A stretch of DNA of 43,647 nucleotides from Flavobacteriaceae bacterium (GTDB lineage Bacteria > Bacteroidota > Bacteroidia > Flavobacteriales > Flavobacteriaceae): the NCBI GenBank assembly GCA_002728855.1, contig PBWA01000047.1, positions 1 to 43,647 of the forward strand, given 5' to 3'. Shown piece after piece: positions 33,441 through 40,969 of this stretch (position 1 is the first letter of the stretch; every line of letters starts with the position of its first letter). Made by a program: the position numbers and the translations under genes. The notes under the pieces were generated by a model. It saw nothing but the letters and a program-made list of their open reading frames with translations. It searched no databases and was not told where the DNA came from.

Positions 33441-34850
33441 TTATATAATCCTTCCAGGGTTCAGAATATTTTTAGGATCAAAAAGTTGTTTAATTTGTTT
33501 CATCAATTCAATTTCAGACTTGGACCTACTTTTAATCAAGTAATTTTTCTTATCCAGACCAATCCCATGCTCAGCAGATATAGAGCCATTGTTTTCTTTT
33601 AAAGGTTCGTATACAATCTCATTCACTTTTTTAATTATATCAGGAGAATTATTTTCTTTACCAACAATAAAGTGGATATTACCATCTGCAACATGTCCCC
33701 ATGTGTATATATTTTGAACAAATGAAAGTTTCTTTAGATTTTTAGTAATAGAGTCTACAAGGTCACCAATTAAAGGTATTGGAATACTTATATCAAAATG
33801 TTGAGCATAGTTAGCATTGGAATTAAGTATTGAAACATCTTCTCTAATCTGCCATAAATTATTAAGTTCTCTATCCGTTTCAGCTAATGAACCGTCAAGA
33901 ATAACATTGTCCTCTAATGCTTTTTCTATTAGATTTTGTAAAAGACTAAAGTCTTTTTCTTTGTTACTGCCTAAGGTTTCTACGAACACATAATAATCGT
34001 ACTCTTGATTAATCGGAGAAATAAGAGAAGTAGATTTTTCTATCATTGTTCTATATGTGCTTCCCCACATTAATTCAAAAGCACTAAGAATTCCTCCAAG
34101 CCCTTTTTCAAGAGTTTTTAAAAGGTTAATTACATTCTCATAATTATTTGTCCCTAAAATAGCTGAATGTCTCGCTGATGGAGCTTCAGTAAGCCTTAGA
34201 ACTGCTCTGGTAACTACACCTAGAGTACCTTCTGAGCCAATAAATAATTGCTTTAGATCATATCCTGAATTGTCTTTAATTATTTTTTTTAAGGACGAGA
34301 TAATTGTTCCATCTGGAAGAACTACTTCAAGACCAAGAATCATTTGCCTAATCATCCCATACTTTAAAACTCTTAATCCACCAGCATTTGTTGAAATTGC
34401 ACCACCAATTTGAGCTGAGCCTTTGGCTCCAAAATTTAACGGCAAAAGAAGGCCTTTATCAGAGACTGAATTAATCAAGTTTTCCAAAATAACACCTGAT
34501 TGGACAGTTACGGTTCTACTCTTTTGATCTATTTCCTCAATTTCATTCATCTTTTCAAGAGAGATAACTAATTGATTTTTTTTGGACTTAGTTGCTCCAA
34601 CTAAGTTTGTCAGTCCCCCGTGAATAATAACTTCTTGATTGTTTTCAAAACAGATTTTAATTATTTCTGATACCTGCTTTGTAGTTTTAGGCATAACTAA
34701 GGCCAGTGCTTTTAGAGGCTCATCCATTTTCCAAACATGATGGAATTTTTGATCTAGATCCTTTCCGTAAATAATATTTTCAGCACCCAGTACAGTACAG
34801 AGTCCTTCAACAACTTTCAATACTTTTTCTTTTAATAGATCAATTTTCAC
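33441..34850 (-). CDS. FAD-linked oxidase (GlcD/D-2-hydroxyacid dehydrogenase family)
   Basis: A 469-residue flavoprotein with an FAD-binding type 4 domain (about 35-220) and a C-terminal FAD-oxidase domain (about 230-469). Signatures are IIHGGLTNLVGATK (about 74-87), GAKGSAQIGGAISTNAGG near 140, GSEGTLGVVT near 207, GHVADGNIHF near 386 and the SAEHGIG motif near 427. These enzymes oxidise D-lactate, glycolate or D-2-hydroxyglutarate; which one is not readable. The start is GTG at 34850. It lies upstream of the glycoside hydrolase gene with 25 bp between, so the two may form a transcript. Confidence 0.88.
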   Translation of the reverse strand: MKIDLLKEKVLKVVEGLCTVLGAENIIYGKDLDQKFHHVWKMDEPLKALALVMPKTTKQVSEIIKICFENNQEVIIHGGLTNLVGATKSKKNQLVISLEKMNEIEEIDQKSRTVTVQSGVILENLINSVSDKGLLLPLNFGAKGSAQIGGAISTNAGGLRVLKYGMIRQMILGLEVVLPDGTIISSLKKIIKDNSGYDLKQLFIGSEGTLGVVTRAVLRLTEAPSARHSAILGTNNYENVINLLKTLEKGLGGILSAFELMWGSTYRTMIEKSTSLISPINQEYDYYVFVETLGSNKEKDFSLLQNLIEKALEDNVILDGSLAETDRELNNLWQIREDVSILNSNANYAQHFDISIPIPLIGDLVDSITKNLKKLSFVQNIYTWGHVADGNIHFIVGKENNSPDIIKKVNEIVYEPLKENNGSISAEHGIGLDKKNYLIKSRSKSEIELMKQIKQLFDPKNILNPGRII

Positions 34851-34919
34851 GATGTTAATGTAATATATTTTTAAATCAATGTTATATATTAAATAGTTTA
34901 TTTGGTAATTTTACAGAGT

Positions 34920-36029
34920 ATGAAAAAACTTATCCAAATAACTTTATCAATTTTACTAATAAGTTGTTCAAATGATTCAGAAAAATTCAAAATTATTGGA
35001 ACAACAGATCTTGATGATGGGAAGAAAATATATAGAGTTGTTGCAGATCAAAATAATCAGCCAATAGTTTTAGATACTATACCTGTTTCAAATGGAAAAT
35101 TTGAATTTCAAGGAACTGTTCTGGAGCCAGATATTAATTTCCTTTATATTGAAGGGGTTCAAGGGAACGTTGGCTTTATTATTGAACCTGGAACTATTAA
35201 AGTGAAACTTAACAAAGGGGATCTCGGTTCATCGGAATTTAAAGGTACAGAATCAAATGATTCATATCTCTTATATAAAAATGAAACAAAGTCTCTTGTA
35301 AACTCATTAAATGAAATAGCAACTGAATATGAAAGAGCCATTGCATTAGGAGATGATCTTTTAGCAAATGATCTCGCAGAGCAACATAATGAACTCAGAA
35401 AAAAAGTTAAGGAGTATGAAATTAAATTTATTCAAACTCATATCAACTCATTTTTTAGCGCCTTATTTCTTGAAAAATATTTAAGTGCAAAGGATTTGGA
35501 TACAGAAATAGCAAAGATTTACTATGACAATCTAGATGACAAAATTAAAAACACTAGAACAGGAAATAACATATATAATTTAATTAATGTTTCAAAGAAA
35601 AAAATAGAGGTTGGTTTACAAGCGCCAAGATTTGAGGGTCCTGACCCTTCTGGAAATATCCTAAAAATGAATGATCTGTTAGGTAAAGTGACAATTCTTG
35701 ACTTTTGGGCATCATGGTGTAGGCCTTGTAGAGTTGAAAACCCAAATTTTGTTAGGATATATAATAAATTTCAAAGTAAAGGTCTAAAAATAATAGGTGT
35801 TTCACTTGATAGGGATAAAAATAATTGGATTAGAGCTATTAGTGATGATGGCCTTGTTTGGAGTCAAATTTCTAACTTAAAATTCTGGAATGATCCAATT
35901 GCGAAATTATATAATGTAAGCTTTATTCCGCAAACATTCATTTTAGATGAAGATGGGAAGATTTTATCTACTAATCTAAGAGGAAGTTTTTTAGAAAGGA
36001 AAATAGAAGAATTATTAGGAGATCAATAA
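34920..36029 (+). CDS. TlpA-like thioredoxin lipoprotein with DUF4369 domain
   Basis: A 369-residue lipoprotein from the ATG at 34920 (a TTG at 34902 would add six residues). The signal ends in the lipobox LLISC with Cys16. Residues 20-115 fit the DUF4369 beta domain often found before TlpA modules, followed by a helical linker and the thioredoxin/AhpC-TSA fold (about 230-369). The redox motif is WCRPC, Cys267 and Cys270. It likely reduces disulfides in the periplasm or at the membrane. It converges with the rhomboid gene with six bases between the stops. Confidence 0.9.
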   Translation: MKKLIQITLSILLISCSNDSEKFKIIGTTDLDDGKKIYRVVADQNNQPIVLDTIPVSNGKFEFQGTVLEPDINFLYIEGVQGNVGFIIEPGTIKVKLNKGDLGSSEFKGTESNDSYLLYKNETKSLVNSLNEIATEYERAIALGDDLLANDLAEQHNELRKKVKEYEIKFIQTHINSFFSALFLEKYLSAKDLDTEIAKIYYDNLDDKIKNTRTGNNIYNLINVSKKKIEVGLQAPRFEGPDPSGNILKMNDLLGKVTILDFWASWCRPCRVENPNFVRIYNKFQSKGLKIIGVSLDRDKNNWIRAISDDGLVWSQISNLKFWNDPIAKLYNVSFIPQTFILDEDGKILSTNLRGSFLERKIEELLGDQ

Positions 36030-36035
36030 AAGTTC

Positions 36036-36680
36036 TCAGTTTTTAAAAATAAAATAAGCAAAAATTGGAATTGTAATTAGAATTATAATTAGGGTTAAGG
36101 CAGACTTAAAAAATAATTCAGGAGCTATTAAAAGTGTTGTTAGAATACCGCTTATTGATCCCCCGAAATGAGCTGTATGACCAACGTTGTCATTTTGTTT
36201 TTTCATTGCGTAAATTGTATAAATCAGATATCCTACAGCAAATAAATATCCAGGCATTGGTAGTGGAAAAAAAATAAAAACTAATTTCATTTCAGGAAAA
36301 ATCAAAATTGAACTAAATACGATTCCTGATACAGCTCCACTTGCTCCAACAGCATTATAGTCTTTTTGATCCTTGTGGAATTGATATGAAAGATAATTTC
36401 CAATTATTAAACTCAAAAAATAAATTATCAAAAAGTTTAACCAACCTACTCCAAGAACTACATAGTCTGCAAAAAAATAGAGTGTTAACATGTTAATTAT
36501 TAGATGATTATAATCAACATGAAGAAAACCAGAGCTAATCATTCTTATAAAATTTCCTTTGTCTAATTCTAACACATTAAATTTGAAACGATCAAAGAAA
36601 AGTTTATCCTTAAAACCTATGTAGGAAAAAATTATATTAGTTAAGATAATCAAGGATAAAGCGGGGGAAAGTCCAATCAT
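36036..36680 (-). CDS. Rhomboid family intramembrane serine protease
   Basis: A 214-residue membrane protein with about six hydrophobic segments. The catalytic Ser114 is in GASGAVSG (112-119) and the catalytic His171 in HTAHFGGSISG (168-178); the HLIINMLTLY segment (59-68) and the preceding His help form the oxyanion site. Length is standard for minimal bacterial rhomboids. The substrate is unknown. It is divergent from the LPLAT gene, whose promoter element directly abuts its own. Confidence 0.93.
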   Translation of the reverse strand: MIGLSPALSLIILTNIIFSYIGFKDKLFFDRFKFNVLELDKGNFIRMISSGFLHVDYNHLIINMLTLYFFADYVVLGVGWLNFLIIYFLSLIIGNYLSYQFHKDQKDYNAVGASGAVSGIVFSSILIFPEMKLVFIFFPLPMPGYLFAVGYLIYTIYAMKKQNDNVGHTAHFGGSISGILTTLLIAPELFFKSALTLIIILITIPIFAYFIFKN

Positions 36681-36699
36681 TAGAAATTAATTTCCTAGA

Positions 36700-36707
36700 C
36701 AAATATA
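36700..36707 (-). promoter_or_regulatory. -7 promoter element of the rhomboid gene
   Basis: On the minus strand this is TATATTTG, a clean TAnnTTTG, 19 bases before the rhomboid ATG (36680). It is separated by one base from the opposing element at 36709-36716. Confidence 0.5.
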
Positions 36708-36708
36708 G

Positions 36709-36716
36709 TATCTTTG
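36709..36716 (+). promoter_or_regulatory. -7 promoter element of the acyltransferase gene
   Basis: TATCTTTG fits TAnnTTTG and ends 14 bases before the TTG start at 36731. It abuts the rhomboid promoter element, so only one polymerase could bind at a time. Confidence 0.5.
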
Positions 36717-36730
36717 AAAAAATTTATCTT

Positions 36731-37639
36731 TTGCAAAGGCTAACTTATTTTATACTATATCCTTTGATTTTGGTAGTCGCCTCTCTTCCATTCAAAATCT
36801 TTTATATATTCTCAGATATAATATCTTATTTACTTTATTTTTTTTCTTACAGAAAAAAAGTTATTAGAAAAAATTTAAAACTTGTTTTCCCAAAGATGAA
36901 AAAAAGAGAGATTTTATTACTTGAAAAAAAATTCTATAAACACATGGCAGATATCTTTTTAGAAATGGCTAAATCACTCTTGATTAGTAAAAAAGATATG
37001 ATGCATAGATTTAAATTTAATAACATTGAAGCTTTAACTCAATTTGAAAAGAAGGATCGAAATATAATTATAATGTGTGGGCATTATGCCAGTTGGGAAT
37101 GGATGATGTCCCTGGGTTATCATATAAATTATAAAGGATATGGGATATATACTCCTGTAACTAATAAATATTTTGACAAGCTTGTGAAGAGAATAAGAAA
37201 AAAACACAATGCCGAGGTAATTTCAAGGTATAAGGCCATTAAGACGATAAAAGAACACTCAAAAAAAAATATTAAAGCAGTTTATGGATTTGCAAGTGAT
37301 CAATCTCCTAAAATAAAGCCAAATTCTTACTATCTAAAATTTTTAGGAATCAAAACACCAGTTTTTTTAGGTGCTGAAAAATTAGCTAAACAATTAAATT
37401 TAGCAGTTGTTTTTGCAGATATAAAAAGAGTCAAGAGAGGCTTCTATGAAACTACATTTAAAGTAATTTCAGATGATCCTAAAAAAAGTAAAGATTATCA
37501 TATAACTAAAACTTTTTTTAAATTAGTTGAAAAGCAGATTTATAAAGACCCAAGTCAATATTTGTGGTCGCACAATCGATTTAAAAACATTGATCCCATC
37601 ATCAGACCAAAATGGAATTATCCCAGTCAAGATGATTAG
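36731..37639 (+). CDS. LpxL/HtrB-like lipid A acyltransferase
   Basis: A 302-residue membrane-associated acyltransferase of the LpxL/LpxM (lysophospholipid acyltransferase) superfamily that adds secondary acyl chains to lipid A. One N-terminal hydrophobic helix (about 5-38) leads to the RKKVIRKNLKLVFP segment. The HX4E motif is His118 to Glu123 (GHYASWEWMM), and further blocks include GFASDQSP near 196 and LWSHNRFK near 281. The start is TTG at 36731, supported by the fit of MQRLTYFILYP to the family N-terminus and by the upstream -7 element. Its stop interlocks with glmM. Confidence 0.92.
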   Translation: MQRLTYFILYPLILVVASLPFKIFYIFSDIISYLLYFFSYRKKVIRKNLKLVFPKMKKREILLLEKKFYKHMADIFLEMAKSLLISKKDMMHRFKFNNIEALTQFEKKDRNIIIMCGHYASWEWMMSLGYHINYKGYGIYTPVTNKYFDKLVKRIRKKHNAEVISRYKAIKTIKEHSKKNIKAVYGFASDQSPKIKPNSYYLKFLGIKTPVFLGAEKLAKQLNLAVVFADIKRVKRGFYETTFKVISDDPKKSKDYHITKTFFKLVEKQIYKDPSQYLWSHNRFKNIDPIIRPKWNYPSQDD

Positions 37640-39021
37640 TCTATTTTTTTATTGATTTCTTCCACAAATGCTTTTGCGATTTTTTCCGCAATATTTTTAC
37701 TCTTTCCTTCTGAAATAATTCTTATAATGCTTTCAGTATTTGATTTTCTAAGATGAATCCATGAGTCTTTAAAATAAATTTTAATACCATCTATAGTTTT
37801 TATTTTAAATGCATTAAACTTTTCCTTTAATGATGTAAAAATAGATTCAATATTAATTTTTGAATCTAAATTTATTTTCTGTTTACACATGAAATATAAT
37901 GGATAAGTAGATTTTAGCTCAGAAACCTTAATATTTCTCTCAGCAATAAGTGATAAAAATAGAGCAACCCCAATTAGTGCATCCCTCCCGTAATGCAGAT
38001 CAGGGTAGATAACACCTCCGTTACCCTCCCCCCCTATTACAGCTTTTCTTAATTTCATTTCTTCAACTACATTAACTTCTCCTACTTTGCTTGAGTAATG
38101 AGTTCCGTTATATCTTTTTGTTATATCAGATAAAGCAATTGTTGAAGAAAGATTAGAAACAGTGTTACCAGATTTCTTACTTAGAACATAATCAGCACAA
38201 GCAACAAGAGTATATTCCTCTCCAAAATAACAGCCTTTTTCATCTATAAAAGCTAAACGATCAACATCAGGGTCAACAGCAATGCCAAAATCAGCTTTTT
38301 GCTTTATTACTTCTTTGGCTAAATCCCTTAAGTTTTTTTCCAAAGGCTCTGGATCATGACTAAAATCCCCATTTGGCTCACAGTTCATCTTAATGACTTC
38401 AATTTCAAAAAAAGACAAAATCATTGGTATTGCAATACCTCCGGAAGAGTTAACTCCATCAACTACAGCTCTATATTTTCTCTCTTTTATACGTTTTGTA
38501 TTTATTATTGGAAGATTTGTAATTGAAACAATATGCCTCTTTATAGCATTTCTCATTTGTTTTAAACTACCTTTTTTATCAGTGCTTGAAAAATTGAAAC
38601 TTATATTTTCTGATCTTTTTATTACCTCCAAAATAGAAGGAGCATTTAAACACTCGCCTTCATTATTAAGAAATTTTAGAGCATTCCACTCCTTAGGATT
38701 ATGACTAGCTGTTATTACAATTCCTCCCTGACTCTTTTCAGATATAACCATCATCGCTACAGTTGGCGTGGTGGACAATCCTATATCAATAACATTTATT
38801 CCTATATTGACTAAAGTCTTTTTTACAATGGAATTAATCTGTTCTCCAGATTTTCTTGCATCTCTTCCTACAACAATTTTAACAGGACTGCTTCCTGGTT
38901 TAGATTTGACCCACTCTCCAAAAGCAGCTGTAAAAGATTTGATATCTGAAGGAGTAAGATTTTCATTCTTTTTATTGCCTATGGTACCACGTATTCCAGA
39001 AATAGATTTGATTAAGGGCAT
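37636..39021 (-). CDS. glmM: Phosphoglucosamine mutase GlmM-like
   Basis: A 461-residue alpha-D-phosphohexomutase. The active serine Ser106 lies in TASHNP (104-109), the metal-binding loop is DPDVDR near 245-250, the sugar-binding GGEGNGGV near 335 and the C-terminal phosphate-binding region RKSNTESIIRI follows near 435. GlmM converts glucosamine-6-P to glucosamine-1-P for UDP-GlcNAc, the substrate of LpxA and peptidoglycan. Phosphomannomutase activity is the alternative, and the sequence does not fully exclude it. The stop shares four bases with the acyltransferase gene (TTAG). Confidence 0.88.
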   Translation of the reverse strand: MPLIKSISGIRGTIGNKKNENLTPSDIKSFTAAFGEWVKSKPGSSPVKIVVGRDARKSGEQINSIVKKTLVNIGINVIDIGLSTTPTVAMMVISEKSQGGIVITASHNPKEWNALKFLNNEGECLNAPSILEVIKRSENISFNFSSTDKKGSLKQMRNAIKRHIVSITNLPIINTKRIKERKYRAVVDGVNSSGGIAIPMILSFFEIEVIKMNCEPNGDFSHDPEPLEKNLRDLAKEVIKQKADFGIAVDPDVDRLAFIDEKGCYFGEEYTLVACADYVLSKKSGNTVSNLSSTIALSDITKRYNGTHYSSKVGEVNVVEEMKLRKAVIGGEGNGGVIYPDLHYGRDALIGVALFLSLIAERNIKVSELKSTYPLYFMCKQKINLDSKINIESIFTSLKEKFNAFKIKTIDGIKIYFKDSWIHLRKSNTESIIRIISEGKSKNIAEKIAKAFVEEINKKID

Positions 39022-39029
39022 ATTATAAA

Positions 39030-39037
39030 CAAAGATA
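39030..39037 (-). promoter_or_regulatory. -7 promoter element of glmM
   Basis: On the minus strand this is TATCTTTG (TAnnTTTG), 8 bases before the glmM ATG (39021), so the leader is very short. It sits in the 210-bp divergent gap with ggt. Confidence 0.45.
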
Positions 39038-39187
39038 CGACAAGTTTTATATTGAAATTATTAGAATTTGTTCTAATTCTGGCCTGAAATAAAAAAAGAA
39101 AAGTAAATTTAGATTAAATATAATACCTGTATTTATTGCCTCAATAAAAACTCGTATGTGCAAAAAAAAATTATATGATCCAAATAC

Positions 39188-39217
39188 ATAAAGTTTTTAA
39201 GAGGAAAAAAACTTTAT
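39188..39217 (+). promoter_or_regulatory. Perfect 11-bp inverted repeat in the ggt leader
   Basis: ATAAAGTTTTT (39188-39198) and AAAAACTTTAT (39207-39217) are exact reverse complements, separated by the 8-base loop AAGAGGAA, and end 14 bases before the ggt ATG. The purine loop AGAGGA resembles a ribosome-binding sequence, a rarity in this genome. A protein operator, an mRNA hairpin affecting translation, or an attenuator are all possible. Confidence 0.5.
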
Positions 39218-39231
39218 AACAAAAATATAAA

Positions 39232-40902
39232 ATGAAAAAAACTCTTTTCTTATCCTTGGCTCTAACGTTTATTTTATGTTCCAAAGAAACTAAAAGTCCA
39301 AAAGCGGCAGTTGTTTCTGCCAGAATTGAAGCGTCAAAAATAGGTATTGAAATACTTAAAAAAGGAGGAAATGCATTTGATGCAATGATAGCTACAAACT
39401 TTGCGCTTGCTGTTTGTTTTCCAAATGCTGGTAATATCTCTGGAGGAGGATTTATGGTCTATAGAAAAAATAATGGTGAGACTGGCTCCATAGATTATAG
39501 GGAAATGGCTCCAAAAAAAGCATACGAAAAAATGTTTCAGAATGAATCAGGTGAGATAATTTCTGACAAAAGCACTAAAGGTGGTCTTGCTGTTGGGGTG
39601 CCAGGAACTATTGCAGGATTGTTTGAAATTCATAGGAAGTTTGGTACAATTCCAATGAAAGATTTAATTAAGCCGTCCATAGATTTAGCTTTAAAGGGTT
39701 TTATAGTAACTGCCGGTCAAAAATCGAGTCTTGATAGTAAAAGAGATGAGTTTATTGAAGTAAATGGACAAAATACATTTTATGCCAATGAATTTAAAAA
39801 AGGTGATACGATTAAAAATAAGCCTATGGCTGAAGCTCTAAAATTAATTTCAGAAAAAGGAGAAGAAGCTTTCTACGAAGGAGAAATTGCTAAAAGTATT
39901 GTAGAGGAGGTAAGAGAAAGCGGAGGAATCATTGATCTAGAAGATATGGCAGCATATAAGCCTAAATGGAGAATCCCTGTAAATTTTAAATATAAAGAAT
40001 TAAATATTTTTTCTATGGGACCTCCTTCTAGTGGAGGAATTTGTCTTGCTCAAATGCTTAAGATGGTAGAAAAATATCCAATTAAAGAATTTGGTTATAA
40101 CAATGAAAAAACAATTCAATTAATGATTGAAGCTGAAAGAAGATCTTATGCCGATAGAAGTAAGTTTTTGGGTGATCCTGACTTTGTTAAAATACCTGTA
40201 GATACTCTAATTAATGATAAATATCTTTTGAATAGAATGAAAGACTTTAGTTTTTCCAAAGCAACCAGTTCTTCAAAAATTAATCCTGGAGAAATAATTT
40301 CTTGGAAGGAAAGTGAAGAAACTACTCATTTTTCAATTATTGATCAATTTGGAAACGCTATTTCAACTACAACAACACTTAATGCAAGTTACGGATCTAA
40401 AGTATACGTAGAGAAATATGGATTTTTTTTAAATAATGAAATGGATGACTTTAGCAGTAAACCAGGTACTCAAAATATGTTTGGATTAATAGGTGGAAAA
40501 GCTAATTCAATTGAACCTGGAAAAAGAATGCTTAGCTCAATGACTCCTACAATAATAGAAAAAGATGGTTCTCTATACATGATTTTAGGAACACCTGGAG
40601 GATCAACTATCATAACATCTGTCTTTCAGGTAATACTCAATGCCTACGAATTTGGTATGAATATTCAAGATGCTGTAAACTTTCCAAGATTTCATCATCA
40701 ATGGATTCCTGAAAAAGTTGAATTTGAAAAAGAAAGATTTAAAAATGCAACTATTAAAAGTCTTCAAATGAAAGGGTACGATATAAGTTCTGATTACATT
40801 AGAAAAATTGGGAGAGTTGATGCTATTATGATAAGTGATGAAGGATTTATATCAGCAGGAGCAGATCCAAGAGGAGATGATGCTGCTGCTTTTATTTATT
40901 AA
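39232..40902 (+). CDS. ggt: Gamma-glutamyltransferase, lipoprotein
   Basis: A 556-residue gamma-glutamyltransferase (Ntn-hydrolase) that cleaves glutathione-like gamma-glutamyl bonds. It self-cleaves to a large subunit (about 1-363) and a small subunit starting at the nucleophile Thr364 in TTHFS. The early part has GGNAFDAMIA near 45-54 and SGGGFM near 69-74; the small subunit has SSMTPT near 437 and GTPGGST near 453. The N-terminus carries a lipobox (TFILC, Cys16), so it is likely anchored on the outer membrane facing the periplasm. An inverted repeat lies directly upstream. Confidence 0.94.
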   Translation: MKKTLFLSLALTFILCSKETKSPKAAVVSARIEASKIGIEILKKGGNAFDAMIATNFALAVCFPNAGNISGGGFMVYRKNNGETGSIDYREMAPKKAYEKMFQNESGEIISDKSTKGGLAVGVPGTIAGLFEIHRKFGTIPMKDLIKPSIDLALKGFIVTAGQKSSLDSKRDEFIEVNGQNTFYANEFKKGDTIKNKPMAEALKLISEKGEEAFYEGEIAKSIVEEVRESGGIIDLEDMAAYKPKWRIPVNFKYKELNIFSMGPPSSGGICLAQMLKMVEKYPIKEFGYNNEKTIQLMIEAERRSYADRSKFLGDPDFVKIPVDTLINDKYLLNRMKDFSFSKATSSSKINPGEIISWKESEETTHFSIIDQFGNAISTTTTLNASYGSKVYVEKYGFFLNNEMDDFSSKPGTQNMFGLIGGKANSIEPGKRMLSSMTPTIIEKDGSLYMILGTPGGSTIITSVFQVILNAYEFGMNIQDAVNFPRFHHQWIPEKVEFEKERFKNATIKSLQMKGYDISSDYIRKIGRVDAIMISDEGFISAGADPRGDDAAAFIY

Positions 40903-40943
40903 ATAGATAGTAGTCTCATATTATATTTTTTTAGATAAAACAT

Positions 40944-40951
40944 TATTTTTG
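40944..40951 (+). promoter_or_regulatory. -7 promoter element of uvrA
   Basis: TATTTTTG fits TAnnTTTG and ends 18 bases before the uvrA ATG (40970). It lies in the 67-bp gap after ggt. No -33 box is clear. SOS-type boxes are not visible. Confidence 0.4.
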
Positions 40952-40969
40952 CAAAACTTCTAACTGCAA

